The translations under genes and the position numbers were made by a program. Below the pieces are notes generated by a model, which had not been told where the DNA came from, did not search any database, and worked only from the letters and a program-made list of their open reading frames with translations. DNA of 55,729 nucleotides from Waterburya agarophytonicola KI4 (GTDB lineage: Bacteria; Cyanobacteriota; Cyanobacteriia; Cyanobacteriales; Xenococcaceae), in the NCBI RefSeq assembly GCF_020640915.1, contig NZ_JADWDC010000029.1, forward strand, positions 1-55,729. The letters run 5' to 3'. Shown here one piece after another: positions 36,822 through 44,170 of this stretch (position 1 is its first letter; the number at the start of each line of letters is the position of its first letter).

Positions 36822-37001
36822 TAATAATTAATTTCTGTTTAGTACATATGTTTATTTTATAAATTAAAATCCTATCATCAAAATAAGCAAAAATAAACAG
36901 CCGATCTCTGGTTTTGTTTTGCGAGATCGGCTGCTATTATAATTTCTTTGTCCGTTCGTTATTTGGTCAACTTGACTAAATAAAACCTTTTTAGATGAAG
37001 T

Positions 37002-37145
37002 TTACATTAAACCGATCTGACTAAGAATGCCTTGACCTGTGAAATATTCAGTGATGGCAGCAATTACAAAACCTAGCATTGCTAAACGACCGTTCCATAC
37101 TTCAGCAAATCGACTAAAACCAAACTTATTCTCTTGATTTTCCAT
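37002..37145 (-). CDS. High-light-inducible protein (Hli/Scp)
   Basis: A 47-residue single-helix chlorophyll-binding protein of the thylakoid. The conserved chlorophyll-binding motif is E-x-x-N-G-R-x-A-M-x-G-F, seen in AEVWNGRLAMLGFVIAAITE. These proteins dissipate energy and bind chlorophyll during stress. I use ATG 37145 (MENQENKFGF); the upstream start adds 13 atypical residues. It lies between the broken frp and the OCP gene, a compact photoprotection group. Confidence 0.92.
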   Translation of the reverse strand: MENQENKFGFSRFAEVWNGRLAMLGFVIAAITEYFTGQGILSQIGLM

Positions 37146-37242
37146 GATGACCTCAAATGTACTATTGCTAATAATTCCTATCATTATTATAGCTAATGTA
37201 AATTTTTATTGCAATCGTTTGACAAACTTCGTATTTTTACAG

Positions 37243-38202
37243 CTAACGAGCTAGATTGAGTAATTCTTTGGGAGATGCCAACAGATCGATCGCCACAAAG
37301 AAAATTTTGTTTTCGCTATTGAGCAAGAATCGCCAGGACATATTCATGCCTACTCCCGCACCAAACCAAGGAGTTTGCACTTTTCCTGTCACTTTGATTT
37401 GGGTGTAATCATCTTCTGCTGGTTCGGTAATACCGCGCTCTGGAGCTAGTTTAAGATTGGGACATTCTTCAAAGAAGAATTTTAGTACCGCATCTTTACC
37501 AACAATTGGTCTTTTGAAAGGAGGTTGCAACGCACCATCCTCAGCAAATAATTTGATTAACTCATCAAAATCATTGGCATTCAACAAGTTCATGTAGCTC
37601 AATACAACAGGATTAGTCACCCCTGCAATATCGACTTTAGTTCGCTTCGACATTTCTGTAGGAGGAGCAACAGGTTCGCTAACTCTAGTAAAGTTACTCA
37701 TTTTGGCGGTATCGAATCCCATATCCAATACAGTGTTACGCAATACCGTAATTTGTTGACCCGAATCTAATCCCTGTAACGTAGTCAATACTGCATTGGC
37801 ATTGGCGGAAAGTTTATATCCTTCAGGAATAGGAGCGACGATTCCTTGTTCCATCCATTCTCCCAACCGATACCAAAAACCCAGCTTGATATTGGGAGTC
37901 CAAGTAGCATAAGTACGGCAAATTGGCGTATCTGCATGATTAGCCAGATCGCACATTACCTGAGATTGCTCTTGGAAATTCATCTGTTTAATTTCATCGA
38001 GAGTCGGCTCGGCAAATTGCATATTTGCAGCCCCAGGAGCAGCAACGGTAACAGTTTTACCCATTTCTAAATAAGCAAACCAAATCCAGGCTAGCTGATC
38101 TTCTGCACTCAGTTGATTAAACCTGGCAGTTAAAGCTGGTACAGCATCAGCAGATAAGGTGTTGGGAAATATATTGCGTGCTGAGTCTACAGTAAATGGC
38201 AT
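37243..38202 (-). CDS. ocp: Orange carotenoid protein, element copy
   Basis: 319 residues, full length for OCP. The N-terminal all-helical carotenoid-binding domain (about 1-160; LAWIWFAYLEMGKT, KLGFWYRLGEWMEQG) is followed by a linker and the C-terminal NTF2-like domain (about 195-317; MNLLNANDFDELIKLF, WRFLLNSENKIFFVAIDLLA). The Tyr and Trp expected to hydrogen-bond the ketocarotenoid are in SYMNLL and MSWRF. Blue-green light converts it to the red form that quenches phycobilisomes. About nine in ten residues match the copy at 52410-53372. Start chosen at ATG 38202. Confidence 0.96.
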   Translation of the reverse strand: MPFTVDSARNIFPNTLSADAVPALTARFNQLSAEDQLAWIWFAYLEMGKTVTVAAPGAANMQFAEPTLDEIKQMNFQEQSQVMCDLANHADTPICRTYATWTPNIKLGFWYRLGEWMEQGIVAPIPEGYKLSANANAVLTTLQGLDSGQQITVLRNTVLDMGFDTAKMSNFTRVSEPVAPPTEMSKRTKVDIAGVTNPVVLSYMNLLNANDFDELIKLFAEDGALQPPFKRPIVGKDAVLKFFFEECPNLKLAPERGITEPAEDDYTQIKVTGKVQTPWFGAGVGMNMSWRFLLNSENKIFFVAIDLLASPKELLNLAR

Positions 38203-38389
38203 AGATGATCTTTTAATCAATTATTGTGCAAATTATGTTCAAAGTGCGTGTAGTTTAAAACGCTAGCTCTATTGTAAACATATTTTTATTTAAGTTACAT
38301 TTTTTAAACAAAACTGTGTAAAGACTTACATTGTCTATCTTCTATGGTATAGAAATATTAGTCCCTATCCCGCTTAATAATTAAGCAAA

Positions 38390-38599
38390 TTAATACCTGC
38401 GATCGATCCAGCTTTTTGCCTGACGAATCGCATCTCTTGTCGTCATAGCACTGGGGACTGCCACAGCACAACCTCGGTCGTGATTGACCCAAGCTGCATA
38501 AGAACAGTACCCTTCATCCAATTCGTCGCGGTCTATTTCTACCTTGCAGCCACGATAGGCAAAAGAAAGAATAATCTGAGGATAATTTGGCTTCATCAT
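38390..38599 (-). CDS. 69-residue hypothetical protein
   Basis: Reads MMKPNYPQIILSFAYRGCKV, a strand-rich start, then CSYAAWVNHDRGCAVAVPSA and a helical, basic end (AIRQAKSWIDRRY). Looks like a small conserved cyanobacterial protein within the host-like block; function unknown. Confidence 0.5.
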   Translation of the reverse strand: MMKPNYPQIILSFAYRGCKVEIDRDELDEGYCSYAAWVNHDRGCAVAVPSAMTTRDAIRQAKSWIDRRY

Positions 38600-38628
38600 A
38601 ATTATTGCTTAAACAAAATTGACACGCC

Positions 38629-38775
38629 CTAATAAGTGTGGTCAGATTTTTTGGTTTTATTTCTCGTCTCAACAACTGTCCAAATTTCTTGCCAGCGGTC
38701 GATGATTATTTGTTTCATTTTGTTTGATTGCCAGCGAGGAATGTTGCGGGTTGAGAAGTCCTTAAATTCATTCAT
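38629..38775 (-). CDS. 48-residue possible small protein
   Basis: Reads MNEFKDFSTRNIPRWQSNKM then KQIIIDRWQEIWTVVETRNK. Basic, Trp-containing, no domain. It lies between sodB and the 69-residue gene on the same strand. Might be a chance frame. Confidence 0.3.
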   Translation of the reverse strand: MNEFKDFSTRNIPRWQSNKMKQIIIDRWQEIWTVVETRNKTKKSDHTY

Positions 38776-38810
38776 GGTTTAATGTTTTTTTAAATGTGGT
38801 TAATTTCTAC

Positions 38811-39410
38811 TTACGCAGCAGCTAAATTTTTAGCTACAAAATCCCAGTTAACCAATAACCCTAGAAAGTCATCGATATAAGCAGGACGTTTATTTTGATA
38901 ATCGAGATAGTAAGCGTGTTCCCAAACATCCATTGTTAAAAGGGGAACTTGTCCGTTAGCTAGAGGATTATCGGCATTAAGGGTTTTAGTCACTTTTAGG
39001 GTATCGCCATCAAGCACTAACCAAGCCCAACCGCTACCAAACTGGGTTGCCCCTGCATTTTTAAAAGCTTCTACAAACAGATCGAAACTACCAAAGTCAG
39101 AGTTTATTTTTTGTGCCAATTCTCCTGTAGGAATACCACCGCCATCAGGTTTCATACATTGCCAATAAAAAGTATGATTCCAAGCTTGGGCAGCATTATT
39201 AAATAGTCCTGCTTTGCTAGCATCTTGGGCGATTGCCTTAATCACCTCTTCAATGGATTTACTATCTAATTCTGTTCCTTGAACGGCATGGTTGTACTTA
39301 CTGACATAACCCGCATGGTGCTTGTCGTGATGAAATTCTAAAGTGCTTTGAGAAATTGCTGGTTCTAAAGCCTTGTAATCGTAAGGAAGGGATGGTAGCT
39401 CGTAAGCCAT
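38811..39410 (-). CDS. sodB: Iron superoxide dismutase
   Basis: 199 residues of the Fe/Mn-SOD family, converting superoxide to peroxide and oxygen in the cytosol. Metal ligands are visible as His in LEFHHDKHH, His in AAQAWNHTFYW, and Asp and His in MDVWEHAYY. The residues AGLFNNAAQAWNHTFYWQCM and FGSGWAWLV fit the iron enzyme. RBS AGGAGA precedes ATG. It is the rightmost gene of the HIP1-containing block and completes a stress-protection set with OCP and Hli. Confidence 0.95.
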   Translation of the reverse strand: MAYELPSLPYDYKALEPAISQSTLEFHHDKHHAGYVSKYNHAVQGTELDSKSIEEVIKAIAQDASKAGLFNNAAQAWNHTFYWQCMKPDGGGIPTGELAQKINSDFGSFDLFVEAFKNAGATQFGSGWAWLVLDGDTLKVTKTLNADNPLANGQVPLLTMDVWEHAYYLDYQNKRPAYIDDFLGLLVNWDFVAKNLAAA

Positions 39411-39798
39411 GTTCGTTCTCCTCTTGCTATAAAAAGTAACTGCGATCGAATATTGGGAAGATTACTGTTTGCTGCGGTTGTAATCGACAGCATATAAGAG
39501 ATTTTGAGCCTATTCCCGATTCCATTGCTGATAGTAGCGTAGTTTCAATTAATAAAAAATGCTTGTCCCCTGGAGGGGGATTAGACGAACATGAGAGTAG
39601 ACCTATTGAAGCTAACCCTACCTTTGATGGAGTTTAAATAATTAACTTCAACCAAGTTGAAAGAGTCGAGATTGCTCTAGAAGTAATGACCTCTTAAACA
39701 CTTTCCAACAATTGAATATGAATAGACCTTCTACCCGCTATGTCTTTTAAACTGGCGGGTTTTTTGTTGTTAATTTACTTGACTAAAAAATCAATATT
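39411..39798. other. Junction region right of sodB
   Basis: The sodB promoter side is followed by an open + strand frame without a start that ends at 39637 (LSPGGGLDEHESRPIEANPT then FDGV). It may be the truncated end of an element gene. A terminator follows at 39733-39765. Confidence 0.4.
39733..39765 (+). terminator. Intrinsic terminator 33 nt before the next gene
   Basis: ACCCGCTA (39733-39740) pairs with TGGCGGGT (39753-39760, one T:G pair); T6 follows. No complete + strand gene lies upstream. Confidence 0.75.
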
Positions 39799-40296
39799 AT
39801 GACTAGAACAATTAGAGAATTAATAACTAATGAAGTAATCTATTTCATCAGTCCCCTAGTTGATGAACTACTCAAACAAGAAAAGTATCGTGAAGAATTT
39901 TATCACTTGACCACTTCAACAGATTGGGATGAAGCAGAGAAGGCTATTAACCAAAATATTTGTGTTGTTCAACCAGACGTAGATAATCTATGGGGTGTCT
40001 ATGACAAAGACAATGATTACTACACAGTAGAACCAACCCACGAAAACAAAATTGATGCAATACGTGAGTATTTTAGTGATGTCAATTGGGACTTGTCCGA
40101 TTACCACTGTGAGGTTTGTGAATACTGGTTAGTCAGTGAGTGGTTATTAAACAAGCTAGAAGATAAAGGTGAAACTGTAGAACGAGATTTTATGGGTTTG
40201 TGTATTTGGGCTAGAACAACGACAGGTCAATCAATATGGTGCGACTATGTTATTCAGGAAATATACAGTGATTTAATCAGTAAAACAAATGGTTAA
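39799..40296 (+). CDS. 165-residue hypothetical protein
   Basis: An acidic protein beginning MTRTIRELITNEVIYFISPL, with DNLWGVYDKDNDYYTVEPTH and a Cys-containing middle (DYHCEVCEYWLVSEWLLNKL), ending in a CIWARTTTGQSIW segment. It resembles in general character the small acidic proteins of plasmids and phages, but I recognise no family. It is the first gene right of the host-like cargo and has no HIP1. Confidence 0.5.
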   Translation: MTRTIRELITNEVIYFISPLVDELLKQEKYREEFYHLTTSTDWDEAEKAINQNICVVQPDVDNLWGVYDKDNDYYTVEPTHENKIDAIREYFSDVNWDLSDYHCEVCEYWLVSEWLLNKLEDKGETVERDFMGLCIWARTTTGQSIWCDYVIQEIYSDLISKTNG

Positions 40297-40524
40297 CTTT
40301 CTTATTGACTTAATCTTCCAAGCCTACGGCGTTTACGGGTTGTTTGTATTACCTGGATATGTCAATTCTGGCATTGCACCATAAGCTATCCTCAGCTAAT
40401 ACAAATCCGCTTACGCCAACCCGTTCCCACTGACGTAGGAAGTGCTACTCATTCTTCGTAGAAGATGCTGCTCACTTCATGAAAGGAAGTGCGTTCTAAT
40501 ATTTTTTCTTTTTCACTACACAAG

Positions 40525-40596
40525 TAACGTCAATTAATATTTTTCTTAGAAGCTATACCCCCTGATATATATGGCTTTCGGCTAGTTGACGTTAAA
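40525..40596. repeat. 72-bp stem-bounded repeat, copy A
   Basis: Begins TAACGTCAA and ends TTGACGTTA plus AA; the two 9-mers are perfect inverse complements. Aligns without gaps to copy B at 40664-40735, sharing AAGCTA, CCC, TTTC and the 15-bp end CTAGTTGACGTTAAA. The region 40297-40524 before it has hairpin-forming segments but no gene. Confidence 0.75.
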
Positions 40597-40663
40597 TCTT
40601 CCCAAAACAGAAAAAATCAGGAACTCTACCGAAATAGAAAATTCCTGACTTTGATTTTTGTCC

Positions 40664-40735
40664 TAACGTCAATTTTGTTAAATTCACCAAGCTAAAACCC
40701 TTGCTCTAACTTGGTTTCATCTAGTTGACGTTAAA
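40664..40735. repeat. 72-bp stem-bounded repeat, copy B
   Basis: Same ends and spacing as copy A, diverged in the loop. Its right end overlaps the stop codon of the VapE-like gene. Between the copies, TCAGGAA/TTCCTGA and a T tract form another hairpin. Confidence 0.75.
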
Positions 40736-42107
40736 CAGAGTCTTTTTCAAATAATTCATCGAACTTAACCCAGATGGAATAAGGAATATCTTTGATACTG
40801 CTTACCTGTGGTCGAAGGGATGAATCATTTGTTAGTTCATCGAACAATTTTTGTCTCTGCTGATTGCTAATTTTCTTCGGAGCATATTCAAACTTCTGTT
40901 GCAATAAGGTTCTAATCTCCTTGATAGCTTTGCTACTAGGCTTATTTATTTCCTTCCTGGGAATTTCAAGAGAGGAAATGGCTGCAATATTCTTGGGCAG
41001 AATATACTTATCGTCCTTATGGTCATCAAGATAACTTTTAATTGGTTGATACCAAGGATGTTGATAACAATACGAAGCATTGGATTCTTCGACGAGTTCA
41101 GCTTCTTCATCAGTTAACCACCATTGTTCGCCTGAGAAATAGGCTTCAACAGCAGCAGTCCAGATTGCATCTACCTCTTTTTTCAAAGCAGGAATGTCAA
41201 TCTTGTCCTTGAGAACAGACACAATCCAATAACGGCGTGAGCCAGTTTGGTCTTTAAGAAAGTTTCCATTATTGGTTGTTCCAGTCAGGATGAAACGTCT
41301 ACGGCAATTAAGGAATTGAGCAGAATAAGCTGGTCTAAAAGAATCTTTAGTTGATGTTATAAAATCCTTAATTTTCTCCTCTTGATGTTTATCAAATTTG
41401 GTGTCAATTTCTCCCACTTCAGTTATCCAATGACGATGAAGCTTGGAATAGAAGTCTCTGTTAACCGAGATTTTAGGAACAGTGTCGTTAAACCAAGCTT
41501 GGTTTTTAGCTAGCGTTTTTAAGAACCTTGATTTTCCTATTCCTTGCTTGGGAGAATAGAGGGCTAAAACAGAATGAACTTCGCACCCAGGGTCAAATAT
41601 TCTGGCAACCGCAGCTATTAAGGTTTTCTTTAATAGCAAATTAGATAAAGGGTCATTATTGCCAAGATATCGTTCAGCTAAGTTATCAATGTTTGCTGGA
41701 TTAGCACAATTTTGTTTCAAGCCTTCGAGATATTTCTCTACTGGATGATAGTGATTGTTGCTAATGATATCCATCAAGCCATTCTTGAATGTTTTTGGCT
41801 TTTGGAATACAGATTGATATTCTGTCTGGCAGAGAACCTGGATACGGTCTTCGACCTTCAATGTTTCAGTTTCATGTCTTCGCAAGCTTCGACCATCCAA
41901 CTCAACGTCTTGAGTTAGAAGGTTATAACGCAATCTGGGTTTTAAGAATTCCTCCAAAAATCCTAGAGTTTGTTGTTCGGATATTTCTCTTAGCTCAGGA
42001 GCTTCATATTGACTGATAAAATCGTCAACTGCTTCTAGCTTACTATTTTGTGAATTATTGATTCCTTCATTACTAGAATTTAGGAATTGTTCTTGATTAA
42101 ATGACAT
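40731..42107 (-). CDS. VapE-family P-loop ATPase (replication-type)
   Basis: A 458-residue virulence-associated-E family protein. Walker A is SPKQGIGKSRFLKTLAK (near residue 195), followed by LHRHWITEVGEID (Walker B region), KDFITSTKDSFRPAYSAQFL and RRRFILTGTTNNGNFLKDQT, then GSRRYWIVSV, all features of the VapE domain. In phages and phage satellites these superfamily 3-like ATPases act in replication, often with a primase. No primase domain precedes it here. Its 3' end abuts two 72-bp repeats, a possible origin. It points toward the cargo block, away from the tRNA end. Confidence 0.85.
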   Translation of the reverse strand: MSFNQEQFLNSSNEGINNSQNSKLEAVDDFISQYEAPELREISEQQTLGFLEEFLKPRLRYNLLTQDVELDGRSLRRHETETLKVEDRIQVLCQTEYQSVFQKPKTFKNGLMDIISNNHYHPVEKYLEGLKQNCANPANIDNLAERYLGNNDPLSNLLLKKTLIAAVARIFDPGCEVHSVLALYSPKQGIGKSRFLKTLAKNQAWFNDTVPKISVNRDFYSKLHRHWITEVGEIDTKFDKHQEEKIKDFITSTKDSFRPAYSAQFLNCRRRFILTGTTNNGNFLKDQTGSRRYWIVSVLKDKIDIPALKKEVDAIWTAAVEAYFSGEQWWLTDEEAELVEESNASYCYQHPWYQPIKSYLDDHKDDKYILPKNIAAISSLEIPRKEINKPSSKAIKEIRTLLQQKFEYAPKKISNQQRQKLFDELTNDSSLRPQVSSIKDIPYSIWVKFDELFEKDSV

Positions 42108-42364
42108 TTAATATCTCCTATATGATTAATTTTTCCGAGTTTAATAACCTCTTCAAAGACTGAAGTAAGTTATCAACTCAAGCTAAATTAACTGGAGTTA
42201 TAAACTTGCCGTTTATCAAGTTATTAAAGTCACTGACGATGACTTGCTTACCAAGATTGGAAAGCTCAAGAACAAAGTTCTTGTATATAACAATATATGT
42301 TTTTGTAATACAAGGCAATGTGATTTGAATCAATCTCTTGTTTGATTTTGGTCACACTATTTAT

Positions 42365-42688
42365 ATGTGGAATATGATAGTGATACATAGGCTTGTAGCA
42401 AAGGCTTTCCTTCCAAATCCAGGTAACTTACTTGAAGTGAATCACATTAACGGCTGTAAGACAGACAATAACGTCGGCAAGCTAGAGTGGGCTACTGGCA
42501 GTAATAATGTATTACACGCTTACAGAACTAAGTTAAGAAAAACCAAGCTGTCTGAAATACAAGTAGCTGAAATCAAAAACCTGATTAAACAAGGATTAAC
42601 TCAACGCGAAATTGCTTCTATATATGGCGTGAGTCATTCAACTATCGGTGAAATAAACAGATGCAAAATATGGGCTTCTGTAGCGTGA
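42365..42688 (+). CDS. HNH homing endonuclease with HTH tail
   Basis: About 107 residues. HNH core: IHRLVAKAFLPNP ... EVNHINGCKTDNNVGKLEWA then TGSNNVLHAY, with the His-Asn-His pattern. The C-terminal helix-turn-helix is KLSEIQVAEIKNLIKQGLTQ then REIASIYGVSHSTIGEIN. The usual N-terminal NUMOD4-like region is missing, so the gene may be truncated. A start at ATG 42365 or TTG 42338 is possible. It is the last gene before attR. Confidence 0.75.
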   Translation: MWNMIVIHRLVAKAFLPNPGNLLEVNHINGCKTDNNVGKLEWATGSNNVLHAYRTKLRKTKLSEIQVAEIKNLIKQGLTQREIASIYGVSHSTIGEINRCKIWASVA

Positions 42689-42709
42689 AGTTATTATGAA
42701 GACCGAGAT

Positions 42710-42729
42710 ATTGGGTCAGAAATGGGTCA
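42710..42729. repeat. Right-end TGGGTCA direct pair
   Basis: 20 bp identical, in the same orientation, to 17100-17119 at the left end: two TGGGTCA copies 11 bp apart. Probable integrase arm site, 67 bp inside attR. Confidence 0.6.
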
Positions 42730-42795
42730 GAATAGTTAAACACCCCATTTTTGACTCGATATTAGAAAGGCTATAAACCCTACTGTATATAGTGT

Positions 42796-42843
42796 AAGCG
42801 GATGAGGGGAATCGAACCCCTAGCTTTAGCTTGGAAGGCTAAG
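42796..42843. repeat. Right attachment site
   Basis: 48 bp identical to 16986-17033; it forms the 3' part of the intact tRNA-Gly gene. Confidence 0.93.
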
Positions 42844-42867
42844 GTATTACCACTATACGACATCCGC
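42797..42867 (-). tRNA. tRNA-Gly(TCC)
   Basis: The minus strand folds as a cloverleaf: acceptor GCGGATG pairs with CATCCGC, the D arm contains AGTGGTAAT, the anticodon loop CTTCCAA carries TCC, and the T arm is GGGGTTCGATTCCCC. The discriminator is T, as usual for bacterial tRNA-Gly. CCA is not encoded. 71 nt. Intact and the integration target of the element. Confidence 0.97.
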
Positions 42868-42978
42868 AGCAACGTCAATTTTTTGTTGACTTAATCATGA
42901 TAACGATATTCCTTACTTTGGTCAACCAATTTGCCAAATAATCTTGATATTTTGTAATATTTTAGGATTTTTAAGAAC

Positions 42979-43254
42979 TTATTTTTTTCGTTCTTGGATA
43001 ATCTGGATTAATAAATCAGTAAAAACAGGGTCGTCAATTCTTTTAGCAGCTTCAATCAAAAGGTCTGTTTCGGTTTGAGAACCTTCTGAAGTTTTGCTAG
43101 GAACAGCCACGAGTAGAGAAAGATGACTAATAAGACGGTCGAGTTCATCTATCATACGCGATCGCTTGGCAGATAATAATCTTGCCGTACGGCGTATAGA
43201 ACGTTCTCTTTCTAGTTCTGCCAGCAAGATGTCTTTTTTAGGTGCTTCGTCCAT
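42979..43254 (-). CDS. Conserved cyanobacterial hypothetical protein
   Basis: 91 residues from ATG 43254, MDEAPKKDILLAELERERSI then RRTARLLSAKRSRMIDELDR: helical, charged, probably coiled coil. The end LIIQERKK-like tail is basic. HIP1 sites inside and nearby mark it as core chromosome. Longer upstream starts add a hydrophobic, atypical extension. Function unknown. Confidence 0.55.
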   Translation of the reverse strand: MDEAPKKDILLAELERERSIRRTARLLSAKRSRMIDELDRLISHLSLLVAVPSKTSEGSQTETDLLIEAAKRIDDPVFTDLLIQIIQERKK

Positions 43255-43554
43255 CTTTCCGTTTCCAAAATTGTGTACTATTTTCAGCAATAGAATCTTC
43301 TTTTTGCTAAAAAATTGCAACCGCAATAAAAAGACCCACTATTGGCATTAAACCTAATTGAAATCAAAATGAAAAGCCTTGTATAAGTTTCAACTGATTA
43401 ACTTAATAGTTCTATATTCCTTGTTAAATATCGCAATCAAATTAAAATATAATGGCGATCGCAATGCAGTGAATCATTAAATTACGCTACAATTTCCAAC
43501 AAAAACCTTAATACTTACTTCTGGCAAAAACTTTATTAATTATCCCTGAGATTT

Positions 43555-43767
43555 ATGTTTTTAAGCGAATTGACTCCTGCATTGCAAAAATTGATTCAAC
43601 AGCCAATCGCCTTTACAGGAGGTTTTGTATCTGGCATTTTACAGTTGAAGCTGAACGAAGAACCCTTATCTCAATGGCTCGAACAACAGGGATATAATTC
43701 CTCCAGTCATCATAATTCTGCGACTCCCAATAGTGGCGATCGCCCTCAATCAATTAATATAGATTAG
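43555..43767 (+). CDS. 70-residue conserved hypothetical protein
   Basis: Reads MFLSELTPALQKLIQQPIAF, then TGGFVSGILQLKLNEEPLSQ, WLEQQGYNSSS and a polar tail. The Gly-rich middle followed by W-L-x-x-Q-G resembles a small cyanobacterial protein family of unknown function. Confidence 0.55.
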   Translation: MFLSELTPALQKLIQQPIAFTGGFVSGILQLKLNEEPLSQWLEQQGYNSSSHHNSATPNSGDRPQSINID

Positions 43768-44170
43768 CAACCTTTTAGACAAAGGAGAGCAAAGCAAAAT
43801 AGCTATCTCCTTTCTTCGCCAAAAAACGTTTGCGCTTAATGAATTTTTGTATCAAAAACAGCCAAAATTATCAATAACCTGAAGCTCGCCTTAAGCTTAT
43901 GAGTCTCAGGGGAAATCCCTTTCTAATATGAGTACATAGAGAGTGTAGTAAATCTGAAGTAACACTGGAGGTTACGTCTTTCCATTTAACCAGGTGAGAA
44001 AAATCCTCCCTTGCTTTAAATAAACTTTGCTCTTAATAACAACGCTATTCTTTAGACTTTTGCTTTATCGAATCTCGTAGTTAATTTATCTAGCTCTTGT
44101 CCTCGATCGCAATCTATTTATCAAGAAGGCTAAGAAGGCAAGATATACAAGATTCACTTATATTAATTTC
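43768..44170. other. Upstream region of fbp
   Basis: 403 bp without a gene. It should hold the promoter of the fbp-tal-zwf-opcA group. I can name no factor site with confidence. Confidence 0.5.

Larger units (their letters stand above)
16986..42843. mobile_element. Integrative element in tRNA-Gly(TCC)
   Basis: The borders are a 48-bp exact direct repeat (16986-17033 and 42796-42843) made of the 3' part of tRNA-Gly(TCC). The intact tRNA lies at the right border; the left copy is a tRNA fragment. A tyrosine recombinase lies 105 bp inside the left repeat. Contents include a two-barrel RNA polymerase-like protein, VapE-type ATPase, HNH endonuclease, PD-(D/E)xK-like nuclease, ribbon-helix-helix regulators and a 7.2-kb host-like cargo block. 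I see no relaxase, type IV secretion, capsid, terminase or tail gene. It is therefore neither a complete conjugative element nor a complete prophage; a satellite or plasmid-like element is more plausible. Confidence 0.88.

Noticed and set aside
40525-40735. CRISPR array
   Set aside because: Only two repeat units with inverted ends and diverged interiors, no regular spacers and no cas genes.
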